This document shows positions 17,611-27,700 of a stretch of DNA of 64,000 nucleotides, in pieces (positions within the stretch are counted from its first letter, which is position 1; each line of letters opens with the position of its first letter). The notes below the pieces were generated by a model. It saw nothing but the letters and a program-made list of their open reading frames with translations. It was not told the DNA's origin and did no database searches. The position numbers were made by a program, and so were the translations under genes. Source of the DNA: Ignavibacteriota bacterium. Lineage in GTDB: Bacteria; Bacteroidota; Ignavibacteria; Ignavibacteriales; Melioribacteraceae. The stretch is from assembly GCA_016713565.1 (NCBI GenBank), contig JADJOX010000007.1:434001-498000 (forward strand), read 5' to 3'.

Positions 17611-18123
17611 ATGAAACTAATTAAAAATCTTTTTTTGTTCTTCATTCTTATAACTTCAACAAATTTGTTTGCTCAATTAAAAATCGGATATGTTGATTCA
17701 GAAGCAATTATTAATCAGCTGCCTGATGCTCAAGACGCTCAAAAAAAAATTGATAATCAAATTGCGGAATGGCAAAAAGAACTTGATGTATTAAAAAAAG
17801 AATGGAAAGATAAATATGATGATTATGAAAAACGCAAACTAATTATGGGAAATCAGAAAAAAGCCGAAACCGAAAAAGAATTAGTAGCTATGGAAGAAAA
17901 GGTTGAATCATACAGACAAAGTAAATTTGGCGTAAACGGCGAACTTTACAAAAAACAGGAAGAACTGATGAAACCAATTCAAAATAAAGTATTTGCCATT
18001 ATTGAAGAAGTTGCTGTTGAAAAAGAATTGGATTTTGTATTTGACAGAAGCGGCGATCTTATTTTTCTTTACGCAAAAGAAGAACATGATATAACTCCTG
18101 AAGTTTTGCGAAAATTACAATAA
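17611..18123 (+). CDS. OmpH/Skp-family periplasmic chaperone (second copy)
   Basis: A paralogue of the preceding gene, 170 residues, with signal peptide MKLIKNLFLFFILITSTNLFAQ. It has the same order: strand KIGYVDSEAIINQLP, a highly charged coiled coil rich in Lys and Glu (about 45-120), and the closing strand LDFVFDRSGDLIFLYAKEEHDITPEVL. ATG has AGGAGAGA upstream. Tandem Skp-like copies next to bamA are common in the Bacteroidota group, where one may serve a separate client set. Confidence 0.88.
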   Translation: MKLIKNLFLFFILITSTNLFAQLKIGYVDSEAIINQLPDAQDAQKKIDNQIAEWQKELDVLKKEWKDKYDDYEKRKLIMGNQKKAETEKELVAMEEKVESYRQSKFGVNGELYKKQEELMKPIQNKVFAIIEEVAVEKELDFVFDRSGDLIFLYAKEEHDITPEVLRKLQ

Positions 18124-18175
18124 AACAAATCAACTTTCTTAGATAAAAATATTTATTTTGTGCGGAATCATCACA

Positions 18176-19231
18176 ATGAAACTTAAAATAACTGAAATTG
18201 CTGAACTTGTTAATGGAAAAATTATTGGCGATTCTAATTTGGAAATTTCTAGACTTTCTAATATTCAAGATGCACAAGAAGGTGATTTAACATTTTTATA
18301 TATGACAAGCTATAATCATTTTCTATCATCCACCAAAGCTTCTGCAATTTTAATAAATAAAGATATTGAACAGATAAACAAAAATTTAACCTATATTATT
18401 GTTGATAAACCTAATATCGCATTTCAAAATATCATCATAAAATATTTTAGTCCGGAATTTAGTTTAAGCGGAATTCATCCTACGGCAGTTTTTGATGAAA
18501 ATGTAAAATTGGGCAATAATACCGCTGTTGGAGTAAATGTTTACATTGGTAAAAATTCTTGTGTTGGCGAAAATTCTAAAATTTATCATAATACGGTTGT
18601 TTTGGAAAACTGCATTATTGGAAAAAACGTAATGATATTTCCAAATGTAACAATTAGAGAAAATTCTGTTATTGGAAACAATGTAATAATTCACTCAGGC
18701 ACTGTAATTGGTTCCGACGGTTTTGGATTTACTCCTGACGACAATGGCGTTTATCATAAAATTCCGCAAATTGGAAATGTTGTAATTGAAGACGACGTAG
18801 AGATTGGCTCTAACGTATCAATCGATAGAGCTGCAATTGGCTCAACAATAATTTCAAAAGGTGTTAAATTAGATAATTTAATTCAAATTGCGCATAACGT
18901 TAAAATTGGAAAGAATACAGTAATGTCTGCTCAAAGCGGCGTATCTGGCAGTACAAAAATAGGTGAAAATTGTATTTTCGGCGGACAAGCAGGAGCCACA
19001 GGTCATATCGAAATAGCCGATAAGGTTTTAGTTGGTGCACAAACCGGAATTTCAAAATCAATTACCAAACCTGGAACTTATTTTGGTTCGCCCGCTCAAG
19101 ATATTAAAACAACACTAAAACTTGCGGCACATAATCGAATGCTTCCCGAATATGCCGAAAGAATAAAAAAATTGGAAGAAAAAATTGCTATGTTAGAAAA
19201 TGAATCAATACAAACTAAGGGAATTAAATAA
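18176..19231 (+). CDS. lpxD: UDP-3-O-(3-hydroxyacyl)glucosamine N-acyltransferase
   Basis: Third step of lipid A synthesis: adds a 3-hydroxyacyl chain to the amine of UDP-3-O-acyl-glucosamine. An N-terminal uridine-binding domain (about 1-100) is followed by a left-handed beta-helix of hexapeptide repeats (for example VIIHSGTVIGSDGFGF and VEIGSNVSIDRAAIGS) with catalytic His in NLIQIAHNVKIGKN. The C-terminal helix includes LPEYAERIKKLEEKIAML. ATG 18176 gives 351 residues; a TTG six codons earlier is in frame. The stop overlaps the next start (TAATG), so it is coupled to lpxC/fabZ. Confidence 0.95.
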   Translation: MKLKITEIAELVNGKIIGDSNLEISRLSNIQDAQEGDLTFLYMTSYNHFLSSTKASAILINKDIEQINKNLTYIIVDKPNIAFQNIIIKYFSPEFSLSGIHPTAVFDENVKLGNNTAVGVNVYIGKNSCVGENSKIYHNTVVLENCIIGKNVMIFPNVTIRENSVIGNNVIIHSGTVIGSDGFGFTPDDNGVYHKIPQIGNVVIEDDVEIGSNVSIDRAAIGSTIISKGVKLDNLIQIAHNVKIGKNTVMSAQSGVSGSTKIGENCIFGGQAGATGHIEIADKVLVGAQTGISKSITKPGTYFGSPAQDIKTTLKLAAHNRMLPEYAERIKKLEEKIAMLENESIQTKGIK

Positions 19232-20631
19232 TGCTGGATCTTCAAACAACTATAAATAAACCAGTTTCTATTTCCGGTATTGGACTTCATACAGGAACTG
19301 CATGTACAATTACATTTAAGCCCGCTCCGGAAAATTACGGAATAAAATTTATTAGAACTGATTTAGCTGAAAATGTTGAAATTCCAGCTTTGGCAGAATA
19401 TGTTGTTGATATATCAAGAGGAACTACAATTGGAATAGGCGATATAAAAGTTCACACAGTAGAACATGTACTTGCGGCTGTTGCCGGGTTACAAATTGAT
19501 AATGTGATTATAGAAATAAATGGAATCGAGACTCCTATTGCAGATGGAAGTTCCAAACCGTTTGTAGATAAACTTTTAGAAGCAGGAATTTTAAAACAAA
19601 CATCTCCCAAGAATTACTTAATAATTGATGAAACAATTATGTTTCATAACGAAGATGATCAAGTTGACATTGTTGCCCTTCCGCTTGACGGTTTCAGAAT
19701 GACTGTAATGGTGGATTATCATAATCCGGCGTTGGGAAGCCAGCATACAGGTTTATTTGATTTGGAAAAAGAATTTATTTCCGAATTTGCACCAACACGA
19801 ACATTCTGTTTCTTAAGCGAAGTTGAATCGCTTGCCGACAAAGGATTAATTAAAGGCGGCAACATAGATAATGCCGTTGTAATTGTAGATAAAAAAGTTG
19901 ATGATGATTATCTTGAAGAACTTACTAAAAAATTGGGTTTGAAAGAAAAAATAACCGTTGGTACAAACGGTTTTTTAAATGAATACAGTCTTAGGTTTAA
20001 AAATGAACCGGTAAGACATAAATTGCTGGATATGATTGGAGATTTGGCATTAATTGGAGTTCCCATTAAAGCTCAAATACTCGCGGCAAGACCAGGACAT
20101 AAATCAAACGTTGAGTTCGCGAAAAAAATTAGAAAATTATATCAGCAAAAACAACTTGAGAAAAAATATCAGCATGTTAAGAAAGAAGGAGTTGTTTTCG
20201 ATTCAATAGCAATTCAGAAAATACTTCCCCATAGATATCCGTTCTTACTCATTGACAAAATCACACATCTTGAATTGGATAAAAAAGTAATCGGAATCAA
20301 ATCAGTTACTGTAAATGAACCATTTTTTCCGGGTCATTTTCCAGGAAGACCTGTTATGCCTGGTGTTTTAATTATTGAAGCTATGGCACAGACGGGTGGA
20401 ATTTTAATGCTGAATTCCCTCCCTAACCCTGATGAAAAATTAGTTTTATTTATGGGTATAGATAAAGCTAAGTTTAGGAAGCAAGTTGTTCCCGGTGACC
20501 AATTGGTTATTGAAGTTTATTTAATTAATAAAAGAAATAGTATAATCGTTTTTAGCGCAAAAGCATATGTAAATGATAATTTAGTTGCTGAAGCGGAATT
20601 GAAAGCGGCTGTAGTTGACAGAGACGTTTAG
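19231..20631 (+). CDS. lpxC/fabZ: Bifunctional LpxC deacetylase / FabZ dehydratase
   Basis: Fusion of UDP-3-O-acyl-GlcNAc deacetylase (about 1-305) and 3-hydroxyacyl-ACP dehydratase (about 320-466). LpxC zinc ligands His79 (VHTVEHVLA), His263 and Asp267 (RHKLLDMIGDLALIG) and the catalytic His290 (RPGHKSN) are present. The FabZ half has ILPHRYPFLLID and the active-site His369 (FFPGHFPGRPVMPG) and Glu383. This fusion is well known in the Bacteroidota/Chlorobi group and supports the taxonomic call. It joins lipid A commitment and fatty-acid elongation, which compete for the same hydroxyacyl-ACP. Translationally coupled to lpxD. Confidence 0.96.
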   Translation: MLDLQTTINKPVSISGIGLHTGTACTITFKPAPENYGIKFIRTDLAENVEIPALAEYVVDISRGTTIGIGDIKVHTVEHVLAAVAGLQIDNVIIEINGIETPIADGSSKPFVDKLLEAGILKQTSPKNYLIIDETIMFHNEDDQVDIVALPLDGFRMTVMVDYHNPALGSQHTGLFDLEKEFISEFAPTRTFCFLSEVESLADKGLIKGGNIDNAVVIVDKKVDDDYLEELTKKLGLKEKITVGTNGFLNEYSLRFKNEPVRHKLLDMIGDLALIGVPIKAQILAARPGHKSNVEFAKKIRKLYQQKQLEKKYQHVKKEGVVFDSIAIQKILPHRYPFLLIDKITHLELDKKVIGIKSVTVNEPFFPGHFPGRPVMPGVLIIEAMAQTGGILMLNSLPNPDEKLVLFMGIDKAKFRKQVVPGDQLVIEVYLINKRNSIIVFSAKAYVNDNLVAEAELKAAVVDRDV

Positions 20632-20639
20632 GAGAAAAT

Positions 20640-21419
20640 ATGGAAATTAATATTCACAATACTGCTATCGTTAGTTCCAAAGCTCAAATTGGCAACGGTA
20701 CTTCCATCGGTCCATATTCAATTGTTGAAGATAATGTAATAATCGGTGAGAATTGTAAAATTGGTCCCCACGTTGGAATTTATGATGGATCTCGAATTGG
20801 AAATCGTGTAAAAATTTATCAAGGTGTTTCTTTTTCAAACCATCCTCAAGATTTGAAATTTGACAATGAAGAATCAACATGTGAAGTTGGAGATGATACT
20901 GTAATTCGCGAATTTGTTACCTTGCATCGCGGAACAAAAGAATCAAGAATAACAAAAGTAGGCAAAAATTGTTTGCTTATGGCTTACTCGCATATTGCAC
21001 ATGATGTTATTATCGGAAATAATTGTATATTGGCAAATATTGTTCAATTGGGCGGACACGTTGAATTGGAAGATTGGGTGATTTTAGGTGGAAATGCTTT
21101 AGTTCATCAATTTGGCAAAGTCGGACAACATTCAATGGTCGGTGCAGGTTATAGAGTTGTTGTTGATGTTCCGCCTTATGTTTTAGCGGCTGGAGATCCA
21201 TTGAAATATGAAGGATTAAATGTTATCGGGCTCAGACGCAGAGGATTTTCAAATGACGAAATTGCAACTTTGAAATATATTTATAATATAATTTTCAGAC
21301 AGGAACTAAATCATTCGCAAGCAATAGAAAAAATCCTTAAGGAATTTCCAAACGATAAATATGCCGATTCAGTTTTGGCTTTCTTAAATAAAAGCAAAAG
21401 GGGCATAATTAAAAAGTGA
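20640..21419 (+). CDS. lpxA: UDP-N-acetylglucosamine acyltransferase
   Basis: First step of lipid A synthesis: transfers a 3-hydroxyacyl chain from ACP to UDP-GlcNAc. 259 residues with hexapeptide-repeat beta-helix (for example IGNGTSIGPYSIVEDNVIIGENCKIGPHVGI), the catalytic His in LLMAYSHIAHDVIIGNN, QFGKVGQHSMVGAG, and a helical C-terminus. AGGAG precedes the ATG. It lies 8 bases after lpxC/fabZ and its stop overlaps the next gene's GTG. Confidence 0.95.
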   Translation: MEINIHNTAIVSSKAQIGNGTSIGPYSIVEDNVIIGENCKIGPHVGIYDGSRIGNRVKIYQGVSFSNHPQDLKFDNEESTCEVGDDTVIREFVTLHRGTKESRITKVGKNCLLMAYSHIAHDVIIGNNCILANIVQLGGHVELEDWVILGGNALVHQFGKVGQHSMVGAGYRVVVDVPPYVLAAGDPLKYEGLNVIGLRRRGFSNDEIATLKYIYNIIFRQELNHSQAIEKILKEFPNDKYADSVLAFLNKSKRGIIKK

Positions 21420-22168
21420 TTTGGAATCTGATCGAATATCAAAAATACTCCGGTAAATTCAATATGGATTTTGATATTCATTTGGTTAGAAATTGTAAAG
21501 ACGGCGAAGCTTATTTAAGATTTTACGGTTGGAACCCGGCTTGCATTTCAATTGGTGCGAATCAGTCATTTGAAGAAATAAACAAAGCAGCTGCCGATAA
21601 AAATTATATTGAACTAGTAAAAAGACCGACAGGTGGAAGAGCAATATTACATTCTCGGGAATTAACATATTCCGTTGTTATTTCAAATCAAGAAAATATT
21701 AGCGGAAGACATTTATATGAAAAAATTTCTGAAGCTATTGTGTATGGTTTGAGAAATTTCGACCCGAATTTAGCTGATATTTCATTGGAAAACATGCAAC
21801 CGAATTTTTCAAAATTATTGACTGAACCATCCGGATCATTATGTTTTGCAAGTACGGCAAAAAGTGAAATAAAATTTAACGGAAAAAAAATTGTCGGTAG
21901 CGCGCAAAGAAAAATCGGAAATAATATTCTTCAGCACGGCTCAATTCTAATAGATACTGATCATAAAAATATTGTTGATTATCTTAATGTGGATGATAGT
22001 TTTAAAAACGATCTTAAAAATGAAATGGAAAACAAAACAACAGAACTTTCTACAATTTTGAAAAGTTCAATAGATATTATTGAATTGCAAAATAATATAA
22101 TTTTAGGATTCGAAAATATTTTCCAAAATGATTTTGTTAAAGAACTCCCTACTTTATTACAAATCTAA
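21416..22168 (+). CDS. Lipoate-protein ligase A / LipM-like octanoyltransferase family protein
   Basis: A 250-residue member of the biotin/lipoate protein ligase superfamily, acting in lipoylation of 2-oxoacid dehydrogenases or GcvH. ELVKRPTGGRAILHSRELTYSVV is the lipoyl-binding signature and GKKIVGSAQRKIGNNILQHGSIL holds the conserved Lys. A Cys in GSLCFASTAKSEI sits where LipM octanoyltransferases have their catalytic Cys (usually near a Ser/Tyr-Glu pair). That favours octanoyl transfer from ACP over ATP-dependent lipoate ligation, but does not settle it. GTG start overlaps the lpxA stop by four bases, so it is coupled to a lipid A gene although the function is unrelated. Confidence 0.82.
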   Translation: MIWNLIEYQKYSGKFNMDFDIHLVRNCKDGEAYLRFYGWNPACISIGANQSFEEINKAAADKNYIELVKRPTGGRAILHSRELTYSVVISNQENISGRHLYEKISEAIVYGLRNFDPNLADISLENMQPNFSKLLTEPSGSLCFASTAKSEIKFNGKKIVGSAQRKIGNNILQHGSILIDTDHKNIVDYLNVDDSFKNDLKNEMENKTTELSTILKSSIDIIELQNNIILGFENIFQNDFVKELPTLLQI

Positions 22169-22180
22169 AGTTACTTGGTT

Positions 22181-23290
22181 ATGAACAATTTAACATATGT
22201 GAATAAATTTAATAAAATTATTCATTTACTTTTTGCCGTTATCTTTTTTTCTTCATTTTCTATTTATGCTCAAAAAGATTCAGTTGAAAAGTATTTGGAT
22301 GGGAAAATTGTTACGGATATAAAAAGTGACGGCGGCGATTTATGGGTAGCAACCGAGGGAAATGGAATTTATAAGTACAATAAATTAAAAAATAACTGGG
22401 CAAATTTTTCTTCAGATAATAAAAAATTAAAACAGGATTTTTTTTATTGCATTGAGTTTAGTCCAAGATTTATTTGGGCAGGCTCGGCTGATGGGTTATA
22501 CATTTACGATAAAAGACGGAATAGATGGGACAAAAGAAAATTTTCACTCGGCGGACAGTTTGGCAATTGGATAAGAAGTTTGGAATATGATAAGGATGAA
22601 AATATTTTATGGATAGGGAGATTTAAATATTTAACTCAATATAATCTTACAACTCAGCAGTATAAAGATTTTGACCTTACCGTAAACAATAACGATCAGA
22701 CAAATACCATAAAAAGTTTGGCTTTGGACGGTGACAGTTTATTATGGATTGGTGTTGAAGCCGGTTTGCATAAATTAGTCAAATCTTTTAATAACTCTCC
22801 TGATAATCCAAAAATAATATACTTTGATAATAATGACGATTATTTTCTCGGAGAAGGAAAACAAGTTTCCGTTTCAAAAATATTACCTGATAATGAATTA
22901 ATTTGGTTCGGTACAGATGAATTCGTAACAGAAAAAAATCCGGAATTTAACGTCGGCGGATTATTTCTTTTTGACAGAAAAATAAATTGGATAAAATTTA
23001 GTGAATTGAATAAACTTGATGCCAACGGTATTTTTTCTGTTGAAAAATCAGGTAAATATATTTGGACTTCAATTTATAGTTTTAATCCTAAAACAAAAGA
23101 AGCAATGGGTAAAGGCATTTACTTAATTGACAGAAATAAATTTACTGTAAAAAAATTAAATTCCGATTTTATTCCTGAAACAATTTTATCAATCCATTTT
23201 GATGGAAATAATATTTGGCTTGGAACCAGCAGCGGATTATTCAAAATTAATCTTGTGACTGATTTCATGCCGGATTTTTCAAAGAAATAG
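22181..23290 (+). CDS. Exported beta-propeller protein
   Basis: A 369-residue secreted protein with signal peptide ending SFSIYAQ. The rest is a run of blades with recurring WVATEGNGIYKYNK, WAGSADGLYIYDKRRNRW, WIGRFKYLTQYNL, WIGVEAGLHKL and WLGTSSGLFKIN phrases. This is the two-component-regulator propeller type (Trp-hydrophobic-Gly-Thr...Gly-Leu), which usually forms the periplasmic sensor part of hybrid kinases. Here there is no transmembrane or kinase region, so it stands alone. It lies 12 bases after the lipoyl enzyme gene and 1 base before rfaE1, so it belongs to the same transcript. ATG 22181 is preferred; a TTG two codons earlier is possible. Role unknown. Confidence 0.78.
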   Translation: MNNLTYVNKFNKIIHLLFAVIFFSSFSIYAQKDSVEKYLDGKIVTDIKSDGGDLWVATEGNGIYKYNKLKNNWANFSSDNKKLKQDFFYCIEFSPRFIWAGSADGLYIYDKRRNRWDKRKFSLGGQFGNWIRSLEYDKDENILWIGRFKYLTQYNLTTQQYKDFDLTVNNNDQTNTIKSLALDGDSLLWIGVEAGLHKLVKSFNNSPDNPKIIYFDNNDDYFLGEGKQVSVSKILPDNELIWFGTDEFVTEKNPEFNVGGLFLFDRKINWIKFSELNKLDANGIFSVEKSGKYIWTSIYSFNPKTKEAMGKGIYLIDRNKFTVKKLNSDFIPETILSIHFDGNNIWLGTSSGLFKINLVTDFMPDFSKK

Positions 23291-23291
23291 A

Positions 23292-24281
23292 ATGATTACT
23301 TTAAAAAGATTAATTGAACTTGAAAAAATAATCAGTAATCATAAAATAGCCGTAATGGGAGATATGATGCTCGACGGTTATTATTGGGGAGACGTTTCCA
23401 GAGTTTCGCCGGAAGCGCCGGTTCCCGTTGTTGAAATTGAAAAAGAATTTTTCCGTTTTGGAGGAGCCGCAAACGTAGCTTTGAATATTAAAAAACTTGG
23501 CGGAAATGCTATTCCAATTGGAATAATCGGCAATGATTCTGATGGAAAAATTTTTAGCAAATTATTAAAAAACGAAAATATAGATGATTCGGGTATCTTT
23601 ATTGATCATACTAGACCGACAACAACAAAGACAAGAGTAATTGCAGATAAACAGCATGTTGTTAGAATTGATAAAGAAAGTAAAAACTATATCGGCAATA
23701 AATTTGAAAAAAGAATTTTAAATTTCCTTCAAAAGAATATTGCTTCAGTATCTGCTATAATTTTGCAGGATTATAACAAAGGCGTTTTAACAGAATTTTT
23801 AATTGACGAAATTATTAAGCTTGCAAATGAAAATAAAAAAATTATTACCGTTGATCCTAAATTTATAAATTTTAAAAACTATAAAAATGTTACAGTTTTT
23901 AAACCTAACAGGAAAGAAACGGAAAATATTTTGGGAATTAGAATTCAGTCTGATAACGATATCAGCATTGCCGGAAATAATTTACTGAATATGTTAAATG
24001 CAAAATATATTCTATTAACTTTGGGTGATAAAGGACTAACACTTTTTGAAAAAGGCAAAAGTGAAATTAAAATACCGACCAAAGCCAGAAAAGTTGCGGA
24101 TGTTTCCGGTGCAGGCGATACTGTAATTTCAACGCTGACTTTAGCACTTTCATGCGGCGCAACAATTGAAGAATCTGCATATATAGCAAATTATGCCGCG
24201 GGTATCGTTTGTGGTGAAATTGGAATTGTTCCAATTGAGAAAGAAAAACTTTTTACAATTATGAAAGATCAATTAAAATGA
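23292..24281 (+). CDS. rfaE1: D-glycero-beta-D-manno-heptose-7-phosphate kinase
   Basis: PfkB-family sugar kinase corresponding to the N-terminal half of HldE; phosphorylates heptose 7-phosphate at C1 for the ADP-heptose used in LPS core. 329 residues. MGDMMLDGYYWGDVSRVSPEAPVPVVE is the HldE-specific start region, GGAANVALNIKKLG the PfkB signature 1, and VADVSGAGDTVISTLTLAL signature 2 with the catalytic Asp. It overlaps the adenylyltransferase gene by four bases (ATGA). In E. coli both activities are one protein; here they are two coupled genes. Confidence 0.93.
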   Translation: MITLKRLIELEKIISNHKIAVMGDMMLDGYYWGDVSRVSPEAPVPVVEIEKEFFRFGGAANVALNIKKLGGNAIPIGIIGNDSDGKIFSKLLKNENIDDSGIFIDHTRPTTTKTRVIADKQHVVRIDKESKNYIGNKFEKRILNFLQKNIASVSAIILQDYNKGVLTEFLIDEIIKLANENKKIITVDPKFINFKNYKNVTVFKPNRKETENILGIRIQSDNDISIAGNNLLNMLNAKYILLTLGDKGLTLFEKGKSEIKIPTKARKVADVSGAGDTVISTLTLALSCGATIEESAYIANYAAGIVCGEIGIVPIEKEKLFTIMKDQLK

Positions 24282-24763
24282 TAAACGGTTTAACTAACAT
24301 AGAAGAATTTTTACCAATTAGAAAAAATTTAAAACTTCAAAATAAAAAAGTAGTTTTTACCAACGGTTGTTTTGATATTGTTCATTCCGGACATGTTGAT
24401 TATTTGAATAAAGCAAAAGATTTGGGTGATATTCTTGTAATTGGACTAAACAGCGACAGATCAGTAAGAGAAATAAAAGGTGAAAAAAGACCGATAGTAA
24501 ATCAAGAAGAACGCGCTTTTGTTTTAAAAAATTTAAAATGCGTTGATTACGTGATTTTATTCGATGAACCGACGCCGAAAGAAATTATAGATCAAATAAT
24601 TCCCGATATTTTAATTAAGGGCGGAGATTGGGCTATTGAAAATATTGTTGGAAGAGAAGTAGTTGAAGCAAATGGCGGAGAAGTAAAAACTATTCAGTTT
24701 GTCACATTTCAGTCGACAACTAACATAATTAAAAAAGTTTTAGAAACATATAATGAGCAATAA
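24278..24763 (+). CDS. rfaE2: D-glycero-beta-D-manno-heptose 1-phosphate adenylyltransferase
   Basis: Nucleotidyltransferase of the cytidylyltransferase-like fold, the counterpart of the HldE C-terminal half; makes ADP-heptose from heptose 1-phosphate and ATP. VVFTNGCFDIVHSGHVDYL contains the HxGH motif, and IKGGDWAIENIVGREVV is the heptose-specific segment. 161 residues. Its last codons overlap the next gene by 11 bases, so rfaE1, rfaE2 and tamB are likely one translation-coupled string. Confidence 0.93.
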   Translation: MINGLTNIEEFLPIRKNLKLQNKKVVFTNGCFDIVHSGHVDYLNKAKDLGDILVIGLNSDRSVREIKGEKRPIVNQEERAFVLKNLKCVDYVILFDEPTPKEIIDQIIPDILIKGGDWAIENIVGREVVEANGGEVKTIQFVTFQSTTNIIKKVLETYNEQ

Positions 24764-27700
24764 AAAAAAAGAGAAAGTTGTTTTCAAGAGAACGTTATTA
24801 CACAAAGTAATTAATGTTTTCATTGGATTCTTTGCGGTAATTCTTTTTTTGCTGATTGCCTTTTTCGGAATATCGCAAACAAAAACATTTCGCGAATTTT
24901 TGCGAAACCAAATAATTTCTCAAGTTAATTCAAGCATAAACGGAAAACTATACATTAAAGAAATTGACGGTTCTATTCTTTCTTCTTTAATTCTGCATAA
25001 TACAATAATTGCATCAGATAGTGACACTTTATTAAAAGCAGATGAAATAGTTATTAAATCAAGCCCTGTTCATTTATTATTAAAAAGAATTTTAGTAAGA
25101 CAAATTGCCATTAAAAACACTTATATTAATCTTTTGCAGGATAAAGAAGGTAATTGGAACGCTGACAAAATTTTTCAAAGCAACGAGCCGGAAGACACTA
25201 CAAAAAGCGATTTCCCTTTTTCTATTCAAGTCAACAATTTGAGTTTTATGAACTTGAATTTTACAAGACAGACATTCGAAAATTTGAATTCTGAAAAATT
25301 TTATGACCACGCCAATATTGATGATCTTAAATTGAATGGAATAGCATTGGATGCAAAAGTTTTCGCAAACATAAAATCATCTTTGGTAAGATTATACTTA
25401 AACAATTTTTCGCTTAATCCTAATTTCAACACATTCGGTCTAAAAAAGTTTTCGGGAGAATTTGAATTAACGGAAAACTTTGCGCAAATCAGAAACTTGC
25501 GATTGCAGACGGACAGCTCAAATATTTCTATTAATGCTAAGATTGATAAATTGAATTTATTAGGTAATGTTGAACTTAAAGAATTTAACGATTACCCGTT
25601 AGAAGTAGAACTTTCAGCAAAACCATTTAACTTTGCGGATCTTTCCACATTTATCAGCGCCACTGATTTTATTAGAGGAAGCGTTGATATGCAGATGAAA
25701 GCAAAAGGATTTTTCGGGGATTTTGATATTAGTAAACTAAGCATGAACTATAAAAATACGTTTCTAAATATGCGTGGAAATGTTAAGAATCTTCATACAC
25801 CCGGAAATTTGTCATTAGACGTAGAAGTTTATAATTCATCCGTTGTTGAATCTGAAATATATTATTTGGTAAAAGGATTGGAGATTCCCAAATACGACAA
25901 TTTGGTTGCAAAAGACATTAACATTAAGTACAAAGGAGAGCCAACAAAATTCAATGCCGAACTGAACGGTAAAATTAATGACGGTGAAGTTTATATTAAA
26001 TCATTTCTTAATTTGCAAAAATCTAGAATGGAATATGATATTGATTTCACCACAAAAAATATTGACGTATTCCCTATTATCGGCTATAATTCTTCTTTAA
26101 ACAGCGAAGGAAAAATTAAAGGAATTGGTACTGATCCTAAAAATATGAATGCAGATTTTTTTGTTAATCTGAATTCATCTGTCTTTAATAATATTGAGTT
26201 AGATTCGTTGAATCTTGAAAGCAAAATTAATTCCAAAATATTTAATTTGAATTTAAATTCACTCGTCAACAATTCCAAAATATCAACATATGGATTGCTT
26301 GATTTGACTGATGCTAAAAGTCCTTCTTATGATCTTTCAGGAACCTTGAGAAATTTTGACTTGCAGACATTTACTCATGAAAAAAACGACTCGTCAAATT
26401 TAAATCTAAATTTTTCCGCTAAAGGCAATAATTTGGATCTGGAAAACTTAACCGGAAATTTTAACATAAAACTTGAACCTTCAAATTTGAGAGATATAAA
26501 ACTAGATCAAACAAATATAAATATCCTACTTACTAAAAATGAAAATGAAAGAAAAATCAACTTGGTTTCCGACTTTGTTGATTTTAACATTAACGGAAAT
26601 TTTTCACTTGAGAAAGCAGTTAACCTTCTTGTATATGAATCGCAAACAATTACTAACTTAATATCTAATAAAATTGATGAGCTTAACCCAATTTCCGAGA
26701 AAAAGAATATCTCCAAAAATAACACGGTAATTCTTGATCCAATTGTAAATGAAGAAATTGAATTTAATTATGATTTCAAGTTCAAGGATTTTAAGCTAAT
26801 CGCTTTGTTCTTAAAGAATGATGAGCTTGATGTTTCCGGAACCGGCAAAGGTTTAGTTAAAAATGATTCTTTGAATTTTACAATTACTACCGATATTAGT
26901 ATTGAAAATTTATTAAATAAAAGAGACAGTCTTTTACTTTATCTTTCTAATTCTGCAGTGAGCTTTAATTTTAACCGTGATAACCAAGAGATTAATTTTA
27001 ATAAAATTTTTGGTACGATTTCAGTCGAAGGCGAAAAAATTTATGCGGGAGCTGAATTGAATGATGTCCAAGCGGATTTTATTTTTAATCAAAATTCATT
27101 ATTCTTCAATTCATCGCTTGGAATAGGAAATGATTTTACGATTGATTTTGAAGGAAAGTTTGACACTTATTTTACAAATCAAATGGTTGATTTTTACAAT
27201 ATAAATCTAAACTACAAAAATATTCCATGGAAAAGTTTGGATACAAGTTCAGTTAATTTTACAAAAAGCGGAATTCAGCTTTCCAACTTGATATTAGAAA
27301 ATACGGGTGCAACCGTAAATGTAAACGGACAAATAAATAACGACAAAAGTCATAATTTTTTTATTGATGTAGAAAATCTTCCAGCGGAAATTTTATCTAC
27401 ATATTTTATTAGCGAAACAAGCAAGCCAATTGAAGGCGATGTTAATATCAAGTTTTCTTCGTCCGGATTTTTAACACAACCGGATATCGATACGGAGATT
27501 TCCATTAATGATATATCTTACAATAATTCAAAATTCGGAAGTTTAGTCGGTTCTATAAATCATTATAAGAATCTTTCCAGAATCGCAATATTTTTCAACG
27601 GCAGTGATGAAAATTCAATTGAACCGCTTTTGACTCTAACCGCACAGCTTCCAATAAACATCAATTATATGGGAAATGAAGATCTAATTGTACCGGAATC

